Assembly (NCBI GenBank): GCA_044432805.1
Contig: JAWXUI010000004.1
Location: 1 to 56,011, forward strand
Direction of reading: 5' to 3'
Source of the DNA: CAYJEO01 sp044432805
Lineage (GTDB): Bacteria; Bacillota_I; Bacilli_A; RF39; UBA660
Length of the DNA: 56,011 bases
Positions within the stretch are counted from its first letter, which is position 1. Every line of letters begins with the position of its first letter. Below are positions 16,279 to 25,620 of the stretch, in pieces. The notes beneath the pieces are model-generated. The model saw only the letters and a list, made by a program, of their open reading frames with translations, did not search any database and was not told the origin of the DNA. A program made the translations under genes and the position numbers.

Positions 16279-17193
16279 ATGAAAAGTTGTTTAATAATAT
16301 ATAATCCGCATAGTGGCAAAGGAATAAAGGAAGAACAATTAAAACAGTTTTTAAAAATACTAGAAAAAAACAAATATGAATATGTCTTAAAAAAGACAAA
16401 ATATGAAAAACATGCTTATGAAATAATAAAAGAAGCAAGTCATTTTGACCTTGTAATTTCGCTTGGCGGTGATGGAACTTTTAACGAAGTTTTAAGTGGT
16501 AACTTAGAACGAAGTGAGCAACTAGTTTTATCACATATTCCTCTTGGTACAACTAATGACATAGGTGCTATGTTTGGACTTAATAAAAACTTATTAAACA
16601 ACCTTAAACTTATATTAAACGGAACAGTAAAAAAAATAGATGTTTGTTCTATAAATAATGTTCCTTTTATGTATGTCGCTGGATGTGGTAAATTTATGAA
16701 TATACCATATGAGACACCAAGAAATTTAAAGAAAAAATTTGGTTATTTAGCATATCTTTATGAAGGTGTTAAAAACGCATTTAATCAAACAAAATTATTT
16801 GATATAAGCTATACAATTGATGGAGTTACTTATAACGGTCTTTATTCTTTTATATTAATTTCAAATGCCAGTAGAATAGCCGGCGTAAATGATGTATATA
16901 AAGATGTATTATTAGATGATGATAAATTCGAAGTATTGTTATGTAATATAACAACAAAAAAAGATATTATCAAAAGTTTATATTATTTAAAAACAAGTTC
17001 AGATATTTCTAAAGTTCCAGGGTTATATATATTAAAGACGGATAATTTAAAAATTAGATTTAAAGGAAATGTTCCTGATTGGTGTATTGATGGAGAAAAA
17101 TTAGAAAATGAAAGAAAAGTATATGAAATAGATATTAATAAAAGAATTGATATGTTAATACCTTATTCTAAAATAAAAAAACTATTTAAATAA
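16279..17193 (+). CDS. Diacylglycerol kinase family lipid kinase
   Basis: A 304-aa member of the DgkB/YegS family: IYNPHSGKG at the N-terminus, the nucleotide-binding signature SLGGDGTFNEV (about 61-71), PLGTTND, and the C-terminal WCIDGEK. Members phosphorylate diacylglycerol or related lipids at the inner face of the membrane, recycling lipid from lipoteichoic acid synthesis. Which lipid is used here is open. Gene context (cardiolipin synthase 1.8 kb downstream) agrees with membrane-lipid work. The start ATG 16279 has GGTGAT. Confidence 0.87.
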   Translation: MKSCLIIYNPHSGKGIKEEQLKQFLKILEKNKYEYVLKKTKYEKHAYEIIKEASHFDLVISLGGDGTFNEVLSGNLERSEQLVLSHIPLGTTNDIGAMFGLNKNLLNNLKLILNGTVKKIDVCSINNVPFMYVAGCGKFMNIPYETPRNLKKKFGYLAYLYEGVKNAFNQTKLFDISYTIDGVTYNGLYSFILISNASRIAGVNDVYKDVLLDDDKFEVLLCNITTKKDIIKSLYYLKTSSDISKVPGLYILKTDNLKIRFKGNVPDWCIDGEKLENERKVYEIDINKRIDMLIPYSKIKKLFK

Positions 17194-17197
17194 TAAT

Positions 17198-17239
17198 AGA
17201 CTAATTAGTTATTTTGTTGTATAATTAATTAGTCTTTTT
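17198..17239 (+). terminator. Terminator after the lipid kinase gene
   Basis: AGACTAATTA (17198-17207) pairs with TAATTAGTCT (17226-17235), with an 18-base loop and a short T-run. Confidence 0.6.
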
Positions 17240-17260
17240 AATTAAAAGAAGGGAGAACAA

Positions 17261-18907
17261 ATGAGTAAAATAAAAATATTTGGTCTAGGTGGACTAAATG
17301 AAAATGGAAAAAACATGTATATTGTTGAAGTAGATCAAGATATATTTGTATTTGATGCGGGATTAAAATATGCAGATGATAAAATGTTAGGAGTAGATTA
17401 TATAATACCTAACTTTGATTATCTAAAAAACAATAAAGAAAGAATAAAAGGAATCTTTATAACACACGGGCATGATAATCAAATGGGGGCAATACCAGAT
17501 ATAATAGGTAGCTTACCGGATGTAAAAATATATGGAATGGCGTTTACTATCGAATTATTAAAAACAGAACTTGAACAAGATAATATTGTTTCAAATAATT
17601 TAATAGAAATAAAAGCACATAAAAAAATATCTTTTGGAAAAAATAGTATTTTTCCAATATCTTTAACACACTCAGTGCCAGACAATGTAGGATTCGTTTT
17701 AAATACGGAAAATGGAGCAATCTTTTATACGGGTAACTTTGTATTCGATCCAACTTTAGTTGGAGCTTATAGTACTGATATAGGTAAATTAGCGTATGTT
17801 GGAAAACAAGGTGTTTTATGTTTGTTAAGTGAATCACTATATGCTGATAAATCAGGGTATACATCTCCAAAACATAGAGTAACACCTATCATAAGGGAAA
17901 CAATATTAAAAGCAGAAAACAGAATAATTTTTAACATTGTTCAAGCACAATTAACACGTATACAAGAGTTATTTGATTGTTTAAAAAATACTGATAGAAA
18001 AGTAGTTATTATAGGTAAGAGATTACAAACAACTGTATTAAAAGCAATAGATATCGGATATTTGAATTTTGATAAATCAAGAATTGTCGGACTTAATCAT
18101 GTAAATGATGAAAAAATAGTAATAATGTTATCAGATGAAAGAGAAAAACCTTTTTCAAGATTAAATAGAATAGTAAGAGGTATTGATAAATTTGTAAAAA
18201 TAAACAATACTGATACAGTTTTATTTGCATCACCAACTTATGATGGTATGGAAAAAAGTGCAACTAAAATATATGATAAATTAGCTAAAATTGGAGCACA
18301 AGTAATAATTGCATCATCAAAAAAATTCTTAGGGAATCACGCATCTTCTCAAGATTTAATGATGATGATAAATCTTATGAATCCAAAATATTATTTTCCT
18401 GTTATCGGAGAATATAGACATCAAATAGAAAATGCTAAAGCTGCAAGTGCTGTTGGAATAAAAGAAGAAAATATTTTATTAAAAACAAATGGACAAGTAG
18501 TTGAATTTGTTGATGGTAATTTAACTAATACAAATGAAATAATAAAAGTTGATGAAATATTAATAGACGGAAAAACTATTGGTGATATTGGAGAATTAGT
18601 ATTAAAAGATAGAGAATTGTTAAGTGATAATGGAATAGTAATAGTAAGCGTTACTCTAGATAGATCTACAAAAAAAATATTAGCTGGACCAGAAATTTTA
18701 ACACGTGGATTTATCTATGTAAAAGACAATGCTGAAATAATTCATAAATCACAAAGTATTTCTTTAGAAGTTGTAAAAGAATTTACTAAAACAAATTACA
18801 TTGATTTTAATAAAATAAAATCTGGTGTAAGAGATAAACTAGGAAAATATTTATATAGTGAAACTGAATGTAAACCAATGATTTTAATAGTAATAAATGA
18901 AGTATAA
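17261..18907 (+). CDS. Ribonuclease J-like protein, catalytic motif degenerate
   Basis: A 548-aa metallo-beta-lactamase/beta-CASP protein of RNase J architecture: MBL domain, inserted beta-CASP domain, and the C-terminal domain ending in KPMILIVINEV. RNase J enzymes degrade and trim RNA from the 5' end in complex with partners. The metal motif, normally HGHEDH, reads HGHDNQ (69-74); the next motif, normally TGDFKFD, reads TGNFVFD; the CASP region, normally VSGHAS, reads GNHASSQ. Several metal ligands and catalytic residues are therefore replaced. B. subtilis RNase J2 is likewise impaired, so this may be the structural partner (RnjB-like) of an active J1 encoded elsewhere. Confidence 0.85.
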   Translation: MSKIKIFGLGGLNENGKNMYIVEVDQDIFVFDAGLKYADDKMLGVDYIIPNFDYLKNNKERIKGIFITHGHDNQMGAIPDIIGSLPDVKIYGMAFTIELLKTELEQDNIVSNNLIEIKAHKKISFGKNSIFPISLTHSVPDNVGFVLNTENGAIFYTGNFVFDPTLVGAYSTDIGKLAYVGKQGVLCLLSESLYADKSGYTSPKHRVTPIIRETILKAENRIIFNIVQAQLTRIQELFDCLKNTDRKVVIIGKRLQTTVLKAIDIGYLNFDKSRIVGLNHVNDEKIVIMLSDEREKPFSRLNRIVRGIDKFVKINNTDTVLFASPTYDGMEKSATKIYDKLAKIGAQVIIASSKKFLGNHASSQDLMMMINLMNPKYYFPVIGEYRHQIENAKAASAVGIKEENILLKTNGQVVEFVDGNLTNTNEIIKVDEILIDGKTIGDIGELVLKDRELLSDNGIVIVSVTLDRSTKKILAGPEILTRGFIYVKDNAEIIHKSQSISLEVVKEFTKTNYIDFNKIKSGVRDKLGKYLYSETECKPMILIVINEV

Positions 18908-18908
18908 G

Positions 18909-18931
18909 ACAACAATTTTGTTGTTTTTTTT
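18909..18931 (+). terminator. Terminator after the RNase J-like gene
   Basis: ACAACA (18909-18914), loop ATTT, TGTTGT (18919-18924), and eight T. Confidence 0.75.
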
Positions 18932-18933
18932 CA

Positions 18934-18962
18934 TAGACAAAATAATAAAATAAAAGTATAAT
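18934..18962 (+). promoter_or_regulatory. Promoter of cls
   Basis: TAGACA (18934-18939), 17 bases, TATAAT (18957-18962); ATG follows at 18988 with AAGGAGG. Confidence 0.75.
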
Positions 18963-18987
18963 ATATTTATACTTAAGGAGGTATTTT

Positions 18988-20520
18988 ATGAATAAAATTT
19001 TATATATCTTCATTTCTAGAGGCTTTGTTGTAATTGCCTCATTGGTTATTCAAATTCTATTTTGGATTGGTTTATTTTCTTTGTTTAGTGACTACAGTGC
19101 ACTTATCATAAGTTTACTTGGATTATTAAGCCTTATATGTGTTATTTATATAATAATTCAAGATATATATACAGAACATAAAATAGCCTGGTTAATCTTT
19201 TTAGTTATATTTCCAATAGCTGGAGGAATATTTTATGTTATCTTTGGAAGAAAAAAGGTAAATAAGAAAACAAAAAAGCTACATAATGATATATTAAAGC
19301 AAATAGAAATTTCAAATGAGATAGTTCCTAAGATTTCTTATGAAGATAAATTAGTAGAAAATCATTTATTTAGACAAATCCGTTATTTATCCAGCAATGC
19401 TAATTCAAAGCCATATTTAAATACATTTGTAAAATATTTAAAAATAGGTGAAGAAAATTTTGAATGTTTAGTAGAAGAATTAAAAAAAGCAAAAAAATTT
19501 ATTTTTCTTGAATATTTTATAATTGAAAAAGGAATTATGTGGGATACAATAGAAAAAATATTAATAGAAAAAGCAAATGAAAATGTTGATGTCAGAGTAT
19601 TATTTGATGACTTGGGATGTATATTAACACTTCCACCAGACTTTATAAAAAATTTAAATAAAAAAGGTATTAAATGTCATAGTTTTAATAAACTTAATAC
19701 TATTACTAATTCTAATTTTAATAACAGAGACCATAGAAAAATATGCGTAATAGATGGGAATGTTGGATTTACAGGTGGAATTAATTTGGCAGATGAATAT
19801 ATTAATGAAAAGGTAAAACATGGTCACTGGAAAGATACTGGTGTTATGTTAAAAGGAGAGGCAGTATATAGTCTTACTTTAATGTTTTTATCAATGTGGA
19901 GTTTAGAAACTAAAACTATAGAAAATTATCTTAATTATAAAACTGATTATAAAGAAACAACTGATGGTATTGTTCAACCTTACGGAGATAATCCATTAGA
20001 TAATAATCCTGTAGGAGAAACTGTTTATATGAATATTTTAAATTCTGCAAAAGATTATGTTTATATAACAACTCCATATTTAATAATATCAAGAGAAATG
20101 AGTATTTCTTTAAAAAATGCTGCAAAGTCTGGTGTGGATGTAAGAATAGTATTGCCAGGAATTCCAGATAAAAAGTTTGTTTATTTTCTATCTAGATCTT
20201 ATTATGCACCACTTATTAAAGCAGGTGTTAAAATATATGAATATACACCAGGTTTTGTTCATTCAAAAATGTTTTTATCAGATGATGAAACTGGAGTTGT
20301 TGGGACAATTAATCTAGATTATAGAAGTTTAGATTTGCACTATGAGTGTGGAGTTATTATGTATAAATCAAGTTGTTTAAAAGATATAAAAGAAGATTTT
20401 TTAGATATGTTTAATAAAAGTGAAGAAGTTACATTAAAAACTTTAAAATCAAAATATAGACTAAATTTATTTAATTTCTTTTTCTTAGGTATTTTAAGAA
20501 CTTTTTCTCCATTGTTTTAA
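18988..20520 (+). CDS. cls: Cardiolipin synthase
   Basis: A 510-aa membrane enzyme that joins two phosphatidylglycerols into cardiolipin and glycerol. Two N-terminal membrane helices (about 10-30 and 38-56) and a third hydrophobic stretch (about 68-88) precede two phospholipase D half-sites: NNRDHRKICVIDGNVGFTGG (HxK, Asp) and FVHSKMFLSDDE followed by GTINLDYRS. Length and order match Cls of Firmicutes. It has its own promoter and a shared terminator with the convergent gene downstream. Confidence 0.93.
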   Translation: MNKILYIFISRGFVVIASLVIQILFWIGLFSLFSDYSALIISLLGLLSLICVIYIIIQDIYTEHKIAWLIFLVIFPIAGGIFYVIFGRKKVNKKTKKLHNDILKQIEISNEIVPKISYEDKLVENHLFRQIRYLSSNANSKPYLNTFVKYLKIGEENFECLVEELKKAKKFIFLEYFIIEKGIMWDTIEKILIEKANENVDVRVLFDDLGCILTLPPDFIKNLNKKGIKCHSFNKLNTITNSNFNNRDHRKICVIDGNVGFTGGINLADEYINEKVKHGHWKDTGVMLKGEAVYSLTLMFLSMWSLETKTIENYLNYKTDYKETTDGIVQPYGDNPLDNNPVGETVYMNILNSAKDYVYITTPYLIISREMSISLKNAAKSGVDVRIVLPGIPDKKFVYFLSRSYYAPLIKAGVKIYEYTPGFVHSKMFLSDDETGVVGTINLDYRSLDLHYECGVIMYKSSCLKDIKEDFLDMFNKSEEVTLKTLKSKYRLNLFNFFFLGILRTFSPLF

Positions 20521-20547
20521 AAAAAGATGAAATTATTCATCTTTTTT
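20521..20547. terminator. Bidirectional terminator, cls / transglutaminase gene
   Basis: Eleven base pairs, 20521-20531 with 20536-20546, loop ATTA, A-run on one side and T-run on the other. It overlaps the last codons of the minus-strand gene. Confidence 0.8.
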
Positions 20548-21696
20548 GTATGGAGTAAATCTAGTTTTATAAGCTAAAACTTTTGGATAAATAATTTCTT
20601 GTTCTTCTTTTAAATTATAGTAAGGAACTTCTAAAAAATCTTTTGGATAGTCACTTTTTGATAAAGGAGCACTAAACATAGATATAGATTTTGGAATATG
20701 TCCATCTTCTTGTGCAGTTTGACTACCAAATAAAATATAATCATAGCTAAATTGAGTAGCTTTTAATGCGTTTTTAACTTGATGGGTGTTTCTTGTTATA
20801 TTCCATGTGTTATCTAGATAATAAATACATCCGTCAATATCAACTTCGTTCCATAAATGATTATTTCCATTTGCTATTCTACAATTTATATTGAATTTAG
20901 GATTATTTAATAAAAGATTAGTAGCGAAGGATATATTACCGCATAATCCATAATTATTATAAATAATTGTTTCAAGTGTACTATGTGTATCAGGTAGACA
21001 ACCGCTTTTTTTATACGGACTATTTTCAGCAGTATAAATTCCTTTTCTTGCTTCTGATTCATATCCAGAAATATATTGTATTTTTCTTTGTAAATAATTA
21101 GAAACCAATAATAAATTGAATAATTGATTATCACTGGAATTTTCATAAATTGCTTGTGATACCTTTTTATAATCTTCTATTGTTGATTTTTTAGTTTTAT
21201 TAACGTTATTAGATGAACAACATTGTATAATTGAAAGTCCATCTAAATGATCATTAAAATTTGTTATATAATCATAAAAATACACCTCATCATTAAATTT
21301 AATATCCCACATTAAATAGGAAATAGGAACATGTAAATTAAACTTATCGATAGCGGTTAAATCTATATAACTTCTATCCATATTTTTACCATCATCAGCT
21401 AAAGATACCCTAAAATCATATTTTTGGGGTAATAGTTTATTGAATAATATTGCAGATTCATAATCTAAAAATGTAATTTCAAGATTATCAAGTCTTTTTA
21501 AATCAAGAGTATTTATAAACTCTATTAGTATATCCCCATGTTCTTTTAGAGATTGTATATCTATATTTAGAATTCTAATTTTTTTAATTTCGTCCTCATT
21601 ATATTTACCTAAATTACTAAGTGATGAACTATATGGAATAAAAATTTTTTCACTTGTAATTGTTCTTGGTGAAGGTGGTGGGGTTTGATTTTTCAT
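20533..21696 (-). CDS. Transglutaminase-like protein
   Basis: A 387-aa cytoplasmic protein with no signal peptide. Its C-terminal half has the transglutaminase-like (papain-fold) triad in order: Cys in YGLCGNISFA, His in GNNHLWNEVDIDG and Asp in YYLDNTWN, matching peptidase/transglutaminase-core domains. The N-terminal half (about 1-170) is unknown; it begins with a Pro-rich stretch MKNQTPPPSPR. Whether it is a protease, amidase or cross-linking enzyme cannot be told. It is transcribed alone; AAGGAGA precedes the start on the minus strand. Confidence 0.72.
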   Translation of the reverse strand: MKNQTPPPSPRTITSEKIFIPYSSSLSNLGKYNEDEIKKIRILNIDIQSLKEHGDILIEFINTLDLKRLDNLEITFLDYESAILFNKLLPQKYDFRVSLADDGKNMDRSYIDLTAIDKFNLHVPISYLMWDIKFNDEVYFYDYITNFNDHLDGLSIIQCCSSNNVNKTKKSTIEDYKKVSQAIYENSSDNQLFNLLLVSNYLQRKIQYISGYESEARKGIYTAENSPYKKSGCLPDTHSTLETIIYNNYGLCGNISFATNLLLNNPKFNINCRIANGNNHLWNEVDIDGCIYYLDNTWNITRNTHQVKNALKATQFSYDYILFGSQTAQEDGHIPKSISMFSAPLSKSDYPKDFLEVPYYNLKEEQEIIYPKVLAYKTRFTPYKKDE

Positions 21697-21819
21697 AAAA
21701 ATTGTCTCCTTTTTTCTTAATACTATAACATAAATAAAAAAAATATCAACCTATATAATTCTAAAAATGTTAAATTTTTGTCTTTATATGATAAAATAAT
21801 TATGAAGTTGGTGAAGTGT

Positions 21820-22581
21820 ATGAAAAAAGAAAAATTTAATCTAATAAAATATTTAAAAACTAATATTTTAATTATTATAGGCGCGATTATAATTTTATTG
21901 TTAGGAACTATAATTGGTCTTATGCTAAATAATAATTTTAACAGTTCAAATGTATCTAATAATGAAATTCAAAATTCATATGAAGAAGAACAAGATGATA
22001 ATGACGAAATAGAAAATAATACAACTAATGAAACTAATAACTCACAAGAAACAAATAATACAGAAGAAGACATAACAGTTAGTTCAAAAGATGAAATAAT
22101 TAATACTTATTTTTTGAATTATGAAGAAGAAGTAACCTCATCTTTTAGTGAAAGTGTAAGTGCTGGTTTAGAAAAGTCAAAAGAATTTTTTATTGTAGTT
22201 GTAGATTTTTTATTCTATGATAGCCAAATTAACGGGATAACATTTGATGAGTTAAGCGATTCTGCTAAGCAAAAAGTTTTAACCATTGTTAGCCGTGTAG
22301 ATGTTTTTATAACTAATTATTATCCTTATTATAAAGAAGATGTTTTAAATTTATATGATGGTGCCAGTGATGTATTCTTTGAACTTATTGAAAAAGGAAG
22401 TACGAATATAAATGACTTTGTAACTGAAAATATCCCAAGTGATACTTTAACTAGTATAAAAAGTTATAGTACATCATTTTATAATACGATAAAAGATACA
22501 ATAAATTCGATTCCAATAGAAGAAACAGTGACTGATACATTGGATAAATTGGATGAATGGTATAATGATTTTAAATCTTAG
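21820..22581 (+). CDS. Membrane-anchored unknown protein
   Basis: A 253-aa protein: a short basic N-terminus, one membrane helix (about 15-36, NILIIIGAIIILLLGTIIGL), a low-complexity acidic Asn/Glu/Thr linker (about 42-84), and an external helical domain ending in LDEWYNDFKS. I choose ATG 21820 because TTGGTGAAG lies just upstream; longer in-frame starts at 21778 and 21802 lack a ribosome binding site. I do not recognise the external domain. The next small membrane-protein gene begins 11 bases after the stop, suggesting an operon. Confidence 0.65.
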   Translation: MKKEKFNLIKYLKTNILIIIGAIIILLLGTIIGLMLNNNFNSSNVSNNEIQNSYEEEQDDNDEIENNTTNETNNSQETNNTEEDITVSSKDEIINTYFLNYEEEVTSSFSESVSAGLEKSKEFFIVVVDFLFYDSQINGITFDELSDSAKQKVLTIVSRVDVFITNYYPYYKEDVLNLYDGASDVFFELIEKGSTNINDFVTENIPSDTLTSIKSYSTSFYNTIKDTINSIPIEETVTDTLDKLDEWYNDFKS

Positions 22582-22592
22582 AGGAGAAAAAA

Positions 22593-22847
22593 ATGAATAT
22601 TGAAAAAGAAATAAAAAAAATAAAAAAAAGAAATAAAAAAGTTGAAAGTGATAAATTATGGGAAACTAGCTGGACTAGAAAAATTAGTATAATGATTTTA
22701 ACTTATTTTATAGTAGTTATATATTCTTATATGATTCAAAAAACTAGCAATGTTTTTTTAACATCTTTAGTTCCTGTAATAGGTTTTACACTATCAACAT
22801 TATCTTTAAATATTGTTAGAAAGCGTTGGGAAAAAAATGGAAATTAA
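22593..22847 (+). CDS. Small two-helix membrane protein
   Basis: An 84-aa protein with a charged N-terminal helix (EKEIKKIKKRNKKVESDKLWE) and then W-T-R-K followed by two hydrophobic helices (about 30-48 and 52-72) and a basic end. The pattern WETSWTRK, then ILTY, then GFTLSTLSLN is that of a widespread uncharacterised small membrane protein family whose members share DKAWETSWTR..LT and LSTLSL. The function is unknown. It is strongly coupled to the next gene, whose start lies inside its last codons. Confidence 0.7.
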   Translation: MNIEKEIKKIKKRNKKVESDKLWETSWTRKISIMILTYFIVVIYSYMIQKTSNVFLTSLVPVIGFTLSTLSLNIVRKRWEKNGN

Positions 22848-23490
22848 GGTAAAAATATGTGCGACTAAAAATAGTTGTCAAGCTCAAAATATAATAGAGT
22901 CAAAAGCTGATATCATTGGTTTGCTAGTTGGACAAAAACACACAAGTGATGATTTTATAACAAAAGAAGAAGCAAAAGAAATAGTAAAATTTGTTGATAA
23001 TAGATGTGATACTTCTTTAGTAACGCATTTATTAGATTCAAAAACAATAATCGAATTAACTAACTATATAGGAAACAATATAATACAACTTCATTCAAAT
23101 ATAGAAGAAACAGAAGTTGAAATTATAAGAAGAGCATTGCCATTAGTAAAATTAGTAAGATTAATTCATGTTGACGTAAATGGTCAAATTATAACTAATT
23201 ATAAAAAGATGAAAAATGCTGATTTTTATTTACTAGATTCTTTTAATTTAGCGACTGGTCAAGTAGGTGGAACAGGGTTAACTTATGATTGGGTGCAAGT
23301 TAAGGGAATAGTTAAGAAATTAGATAAACCTACATTTATAGCTGGGGGATTAAATCCAAATAATGTAAAAGAAGCAATTGACATAATTAAACCATATGGT
23401 GTAGATGTAAACAGTGGTTGTAAAAATGAATTAGGACAAAAAGATAATAAAAAAGTTTTAGAGTTTGTAAAAAACGCTAAAAACATCTAA
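22837..23490 (+). CDS. Phosphoribosylanthranilate isomerase-like protein (TrpF family)
   Basis: A 217-aa TIM-barrel protein of the TrpF family. Visible elements: KVKICATKN with the catalytic Cys near residue 7, LLVGQKH, LVTHLLDS, an Asp in FYLLDSFN at the position of the general acid, VGGTGLTYDW and AGGLNPNNV at the phosphate sites, and GVDVNSGCKNELGQKD. TrpF isomerises phosphoribosylanthranilate in tryptophan synthesis, but no other trp gene is present, so a different ribosyl-phosphate substrate is possible. ATG 22837 gives the family-typical start and overlaps the preceding gene by 11 bases. Confidence 0.78.
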   Translation: MEIKVKICATKNSCQAQNIIESKADIIGLLVGQKHTSDDFITKEEAKEIVKFVDNRCDTSLVTHLLDSKTIIELTNYIGNNIIQLHSNIEETEVEIIRRALPLVKLVRLIHVDVNGQIITNYKKMKNADFYLLDSFNLATGQVGGTGLTYDWVQVKGIVKKLDKPTFIAGGLNPNNVKEAIDIIKPYGVDVNSGCKNELGQKDNKKVLEFVKNAKNI

Positions 23491-23515
23491 AAAAGAAGCA
23501 ATATTAGCTTCTTTT
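23491..23515. terminator. Bidirectional terminator
   Basis: AAAAGAAGC (23491-23499), loop AATATTA, GCTTCTTTT (23507-23515), between convergent genes. Confidence 0.8.
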
Positions 23516-24038
23516 ATTCATGTGTAATAATTTTGTATGTATCTAAAAAGTCTCTTTTTGAAATACCATAAATATCATTTAAATCTGTAACATTTAAGTA
23601 ACCACCATTTGATATTTTCATCTCTGTTCCACCTTGTAAAAAAACAATGCTTTCAAATAGTTCTACAAAAAACTGTGCACTTTCAATTGGCTTATAAATA
23701 TTGTTTTTTTCATCTAATAGCGCATATTTATTTGAAAATATTTTATCATCAATAGTACTTTGATTTAAATTACCATGTTCATCTATTATAGGTGATCCAG
23801 ACTCATCGGCTTTAGTAATTATCCAAAAAACTTTATTTTTATTAAATTCATTATTTGGATCAAAGACTTTTTCTTGAATTGGATTTCCAAATTCATCAAC
23901 ACTCATTGTTATAATTTTATTATTTATATTTTTAACAGCAATTACATTTGATACTTTTATAGCTTTAAATAAAACAAAATTACCATTTTTTATATTTTTA
24001 TTTATATAGGATAAAATAGATATATTTTTATAATTCAT
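23514..24038 (-). CDS. Unknown protein (174 aa)
   Basis: A soluble protein without signal peptide or membrane segment. It contains DEFGNPIQEKVFDPNNE and, later, DESGSPIIDEHGNL, a possible pair of short strand-turn units, and a hydrophobic segment around FFVELFESIVFLQGG. A clear AAGGAGT site precedes ATG 24038 (minus strand). The family is not recognised. Confidence 0.6.
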   Translation of the reverse strand: MNYKNISILSYINKNIKNGNFVLFKAIKVSNVIAVKNINNKIITMSVDEFGNPIQEKVFDPNNEFNKNKVFWIITKADESGSPIIDEHGNLNQSTIDDKIFSNKYALLDEKNNIYKPIESAQFFVELFESIVFLQGGTEMKISNGGYLNVTDLNDIYGISKRDFLDTYKIITHE

Positions 24039-24149
24039 AAATACTCCTTAAAAAAATTATATAATAATGTTTGCAATTAATCAATAAATATAAAATTCAT
24101 TTACAATTGTTTCTAAAAACATTGTATAATATAAAAAAGGAAGTGATTT

Positions 24150-25166
24150 ATGGAAGAAACTTTAAAAAAACTATTTTTAGATTACAATTTAGGAAACGTA
24201 ATATCAGTAAAACAAATATTTGGTGGATTTATGAACAAAATGTATAAAGTTGTAACAAATGAAAAAACATTTGTTGTGAAAAAAATGAATCCAGAATTAA
24301 TGAAAAAAGAAGAAGTGAAAAATAATTTAATAACTTCTGAAAAGATATCTAATTTTGCAAATAAAAACAATATTCCCGTTTGTAGCGCTATGAGATTAGA
24401 AGAAAAATTTTTATTAGATTTTAATGATGGACACTATATGATTTTTAACTTTATCGAAGGAAAGACTTTAACAGATGAAGAAATAAAAATAGAACATTGT
24501 AAAAAGATAGGTATTGTTTTAGGACAAATACATTCTCTTGATTATAAATCACTAGGTTTAGAGCAAAGAGTAGTTACTTATAAAAGATTATATGAATGGG
24601 ATAAATATATACAACACGAAAATTTTAAACAAATGAAATATAGATCATTGTATTTAGAAAATTATGAAAAATTAAATATCATATTAGATAAAGCAAATAA
24701 ATGTTTTAATAGTACGAATAAAGATTTTGTTTTATGTCATAAAGATATGGATTCTAAAAATGTAATGTGGGAAAATAATAATCCCATAATTATAGATTGG
24801 GAATGTGCTGGTGTAGCTAGCCAATATAGAGATTTAATAGAAACAGCAATTAATTGGTCTGGATTTTTATCAAATAATTTTGATATAGAAAAATATGAAG
24901 CTGTGATAAATGGTTACAGAGAAGTAAAAGATATCGATGATATTAATTGGTATGATGTGGTTTATGGAAACTTAGTCGGGCGTATTGGATGGTTAAAATT
25001 CAATGTTGAACGTAGTTTAGGCATTGTATCAGATGATAAAGAAGAAATGGCTTTAGCGGAAAATGAAGTTGAAAAAACAATAATTGAAATAAATAATTAT
25101 ATTAAATTAATAGATACATTTAAAAATATAGATTTTGGAGGAGATTATGTCAGTAAAACAATTTAA
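24150..25166 (+). CDS. Aminoglycoside/choline-kinase-like phosphotransferase
   Basis: A 338-aa protein with the APH/choline kinase fold: an N-lobe Gly loop and Lys (GGFMNKMYKV, FVVKKM), the catalytic loop CHKDMDSKNVMW and the metal-binding IIDWECAG. Such enzymes phosphorylate hydroxyl groups of small molecules (homoserine, choline, sugars, or antibiotics). His-Lys-Asp-Met-Asp at the active site resembles the spore-coat CotS-like and homoserine-kinase-like members more than classic resistance enzymes. It has TATAAT at 24125-24130 and GGAAG before the ATG; the GNAT gene overlaps its end. Confidence 0.78.
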   Translation: MEETLKKLFLDYNLGNVISVKQIFGGFMNKMYKVVTNEKTFVVKKMNPELMKKEEVKNNLITSEKISNFANKNNIPVCSAMRLEEKFLLDFNDGHYMIFNFIEGKTLTDEEIKIEHCKKIGIVLGQIHSLDYKSLGLEQRVVTYKRLYEWDKYIQHENFKQMKYRSLYLENYEKLNIILDKANKCFNSTNKDFVLCHKDMDSKNVMWENNNPIIIDWECAGVASQYRDLIETAINWSGFLSNNFDIEKYEAVINGYREVKDIDDINWYDVVYGNLVGRIGWLKFNVERSLGIVSDDKEEMALAENEVEKTIIEINNYIKLIDTFKNIDFGGDYVSKTI

Positions 25167-25590
25167 AAAAGAAGATATAAAAATATTAGATAAAATAGAA
25201 TTAAACGATTATAAAAATTTAATAAAAAATGCTTCATGGAAAATATTGAGTGATGAACAACATCTAGGTTCTTTACAAAATTCTATGTATATATCAGCAA
25301 TAGAAGTAAATAACAAAGTAGTCGGACTTGCTAGATTAGTTGGTGATAATTCAGTTCATGGATTATTATGTGATGTTGTTGTTTTAGATGATTATCAAAA
25401 CAATGGTTTTGGTACCATTTTAGTAAATAATATTATGGAAAAAGTAAAAAATAGTTTAAAATACGAAGAACAATTTTTAATAGAATTATGTCCAAGTTAT
25501 GGAAAAAGAAATTTTTATTTAAAATGTGGATTTAAATATAAACCGGAAAATATGGATGGTATGTATCTTTGGATAAAAAAGGAAAAATAA
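25147..25590 (+). CDS. GNAT N-acetyltransferase
   Basis: A 147-aa GNAT-fold acetyltransferase. The acetyl-CoA-binding motif A is CDVVVLDDYQNNGFGTIL (about 76-93), preceded by the strand VVGLARLVGD and followed by YGKRNFYLKCGFKYKPEN. The substrate is unknown. The start ATG 25147 with GGAGGAG lies inside the last codons of the phosphotransferase gene (20-base overlap), so the two are translationally coupled. Confidence 0.82.
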   Translation: MSVKQFKKEDIKILDKIELNDYKNLIKNASWKILSDEQHLGSLQNSMYISAIEVNNKVVGLARLVGDNSVHGLLCDVVVLDDYQNNGFGTILVNNIMEKVKNSLKYEEQFLIELCPSYGKRNFYLKCGFKYKPENMDGMYLWIKKEK

Positions 25591-25620
25591 TCTAATAAGT
25601 TAAAATTTTAGGAGAAGTAT

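Noticed and set aside
24150..25590. Aminoglycoside resistance cassette (APH plus GNAT)
   Set aside because: The kinase active-site sequence is not that of known resistance enzymes and the fold is widespread in metabolism; calling resistance would be unsupported.
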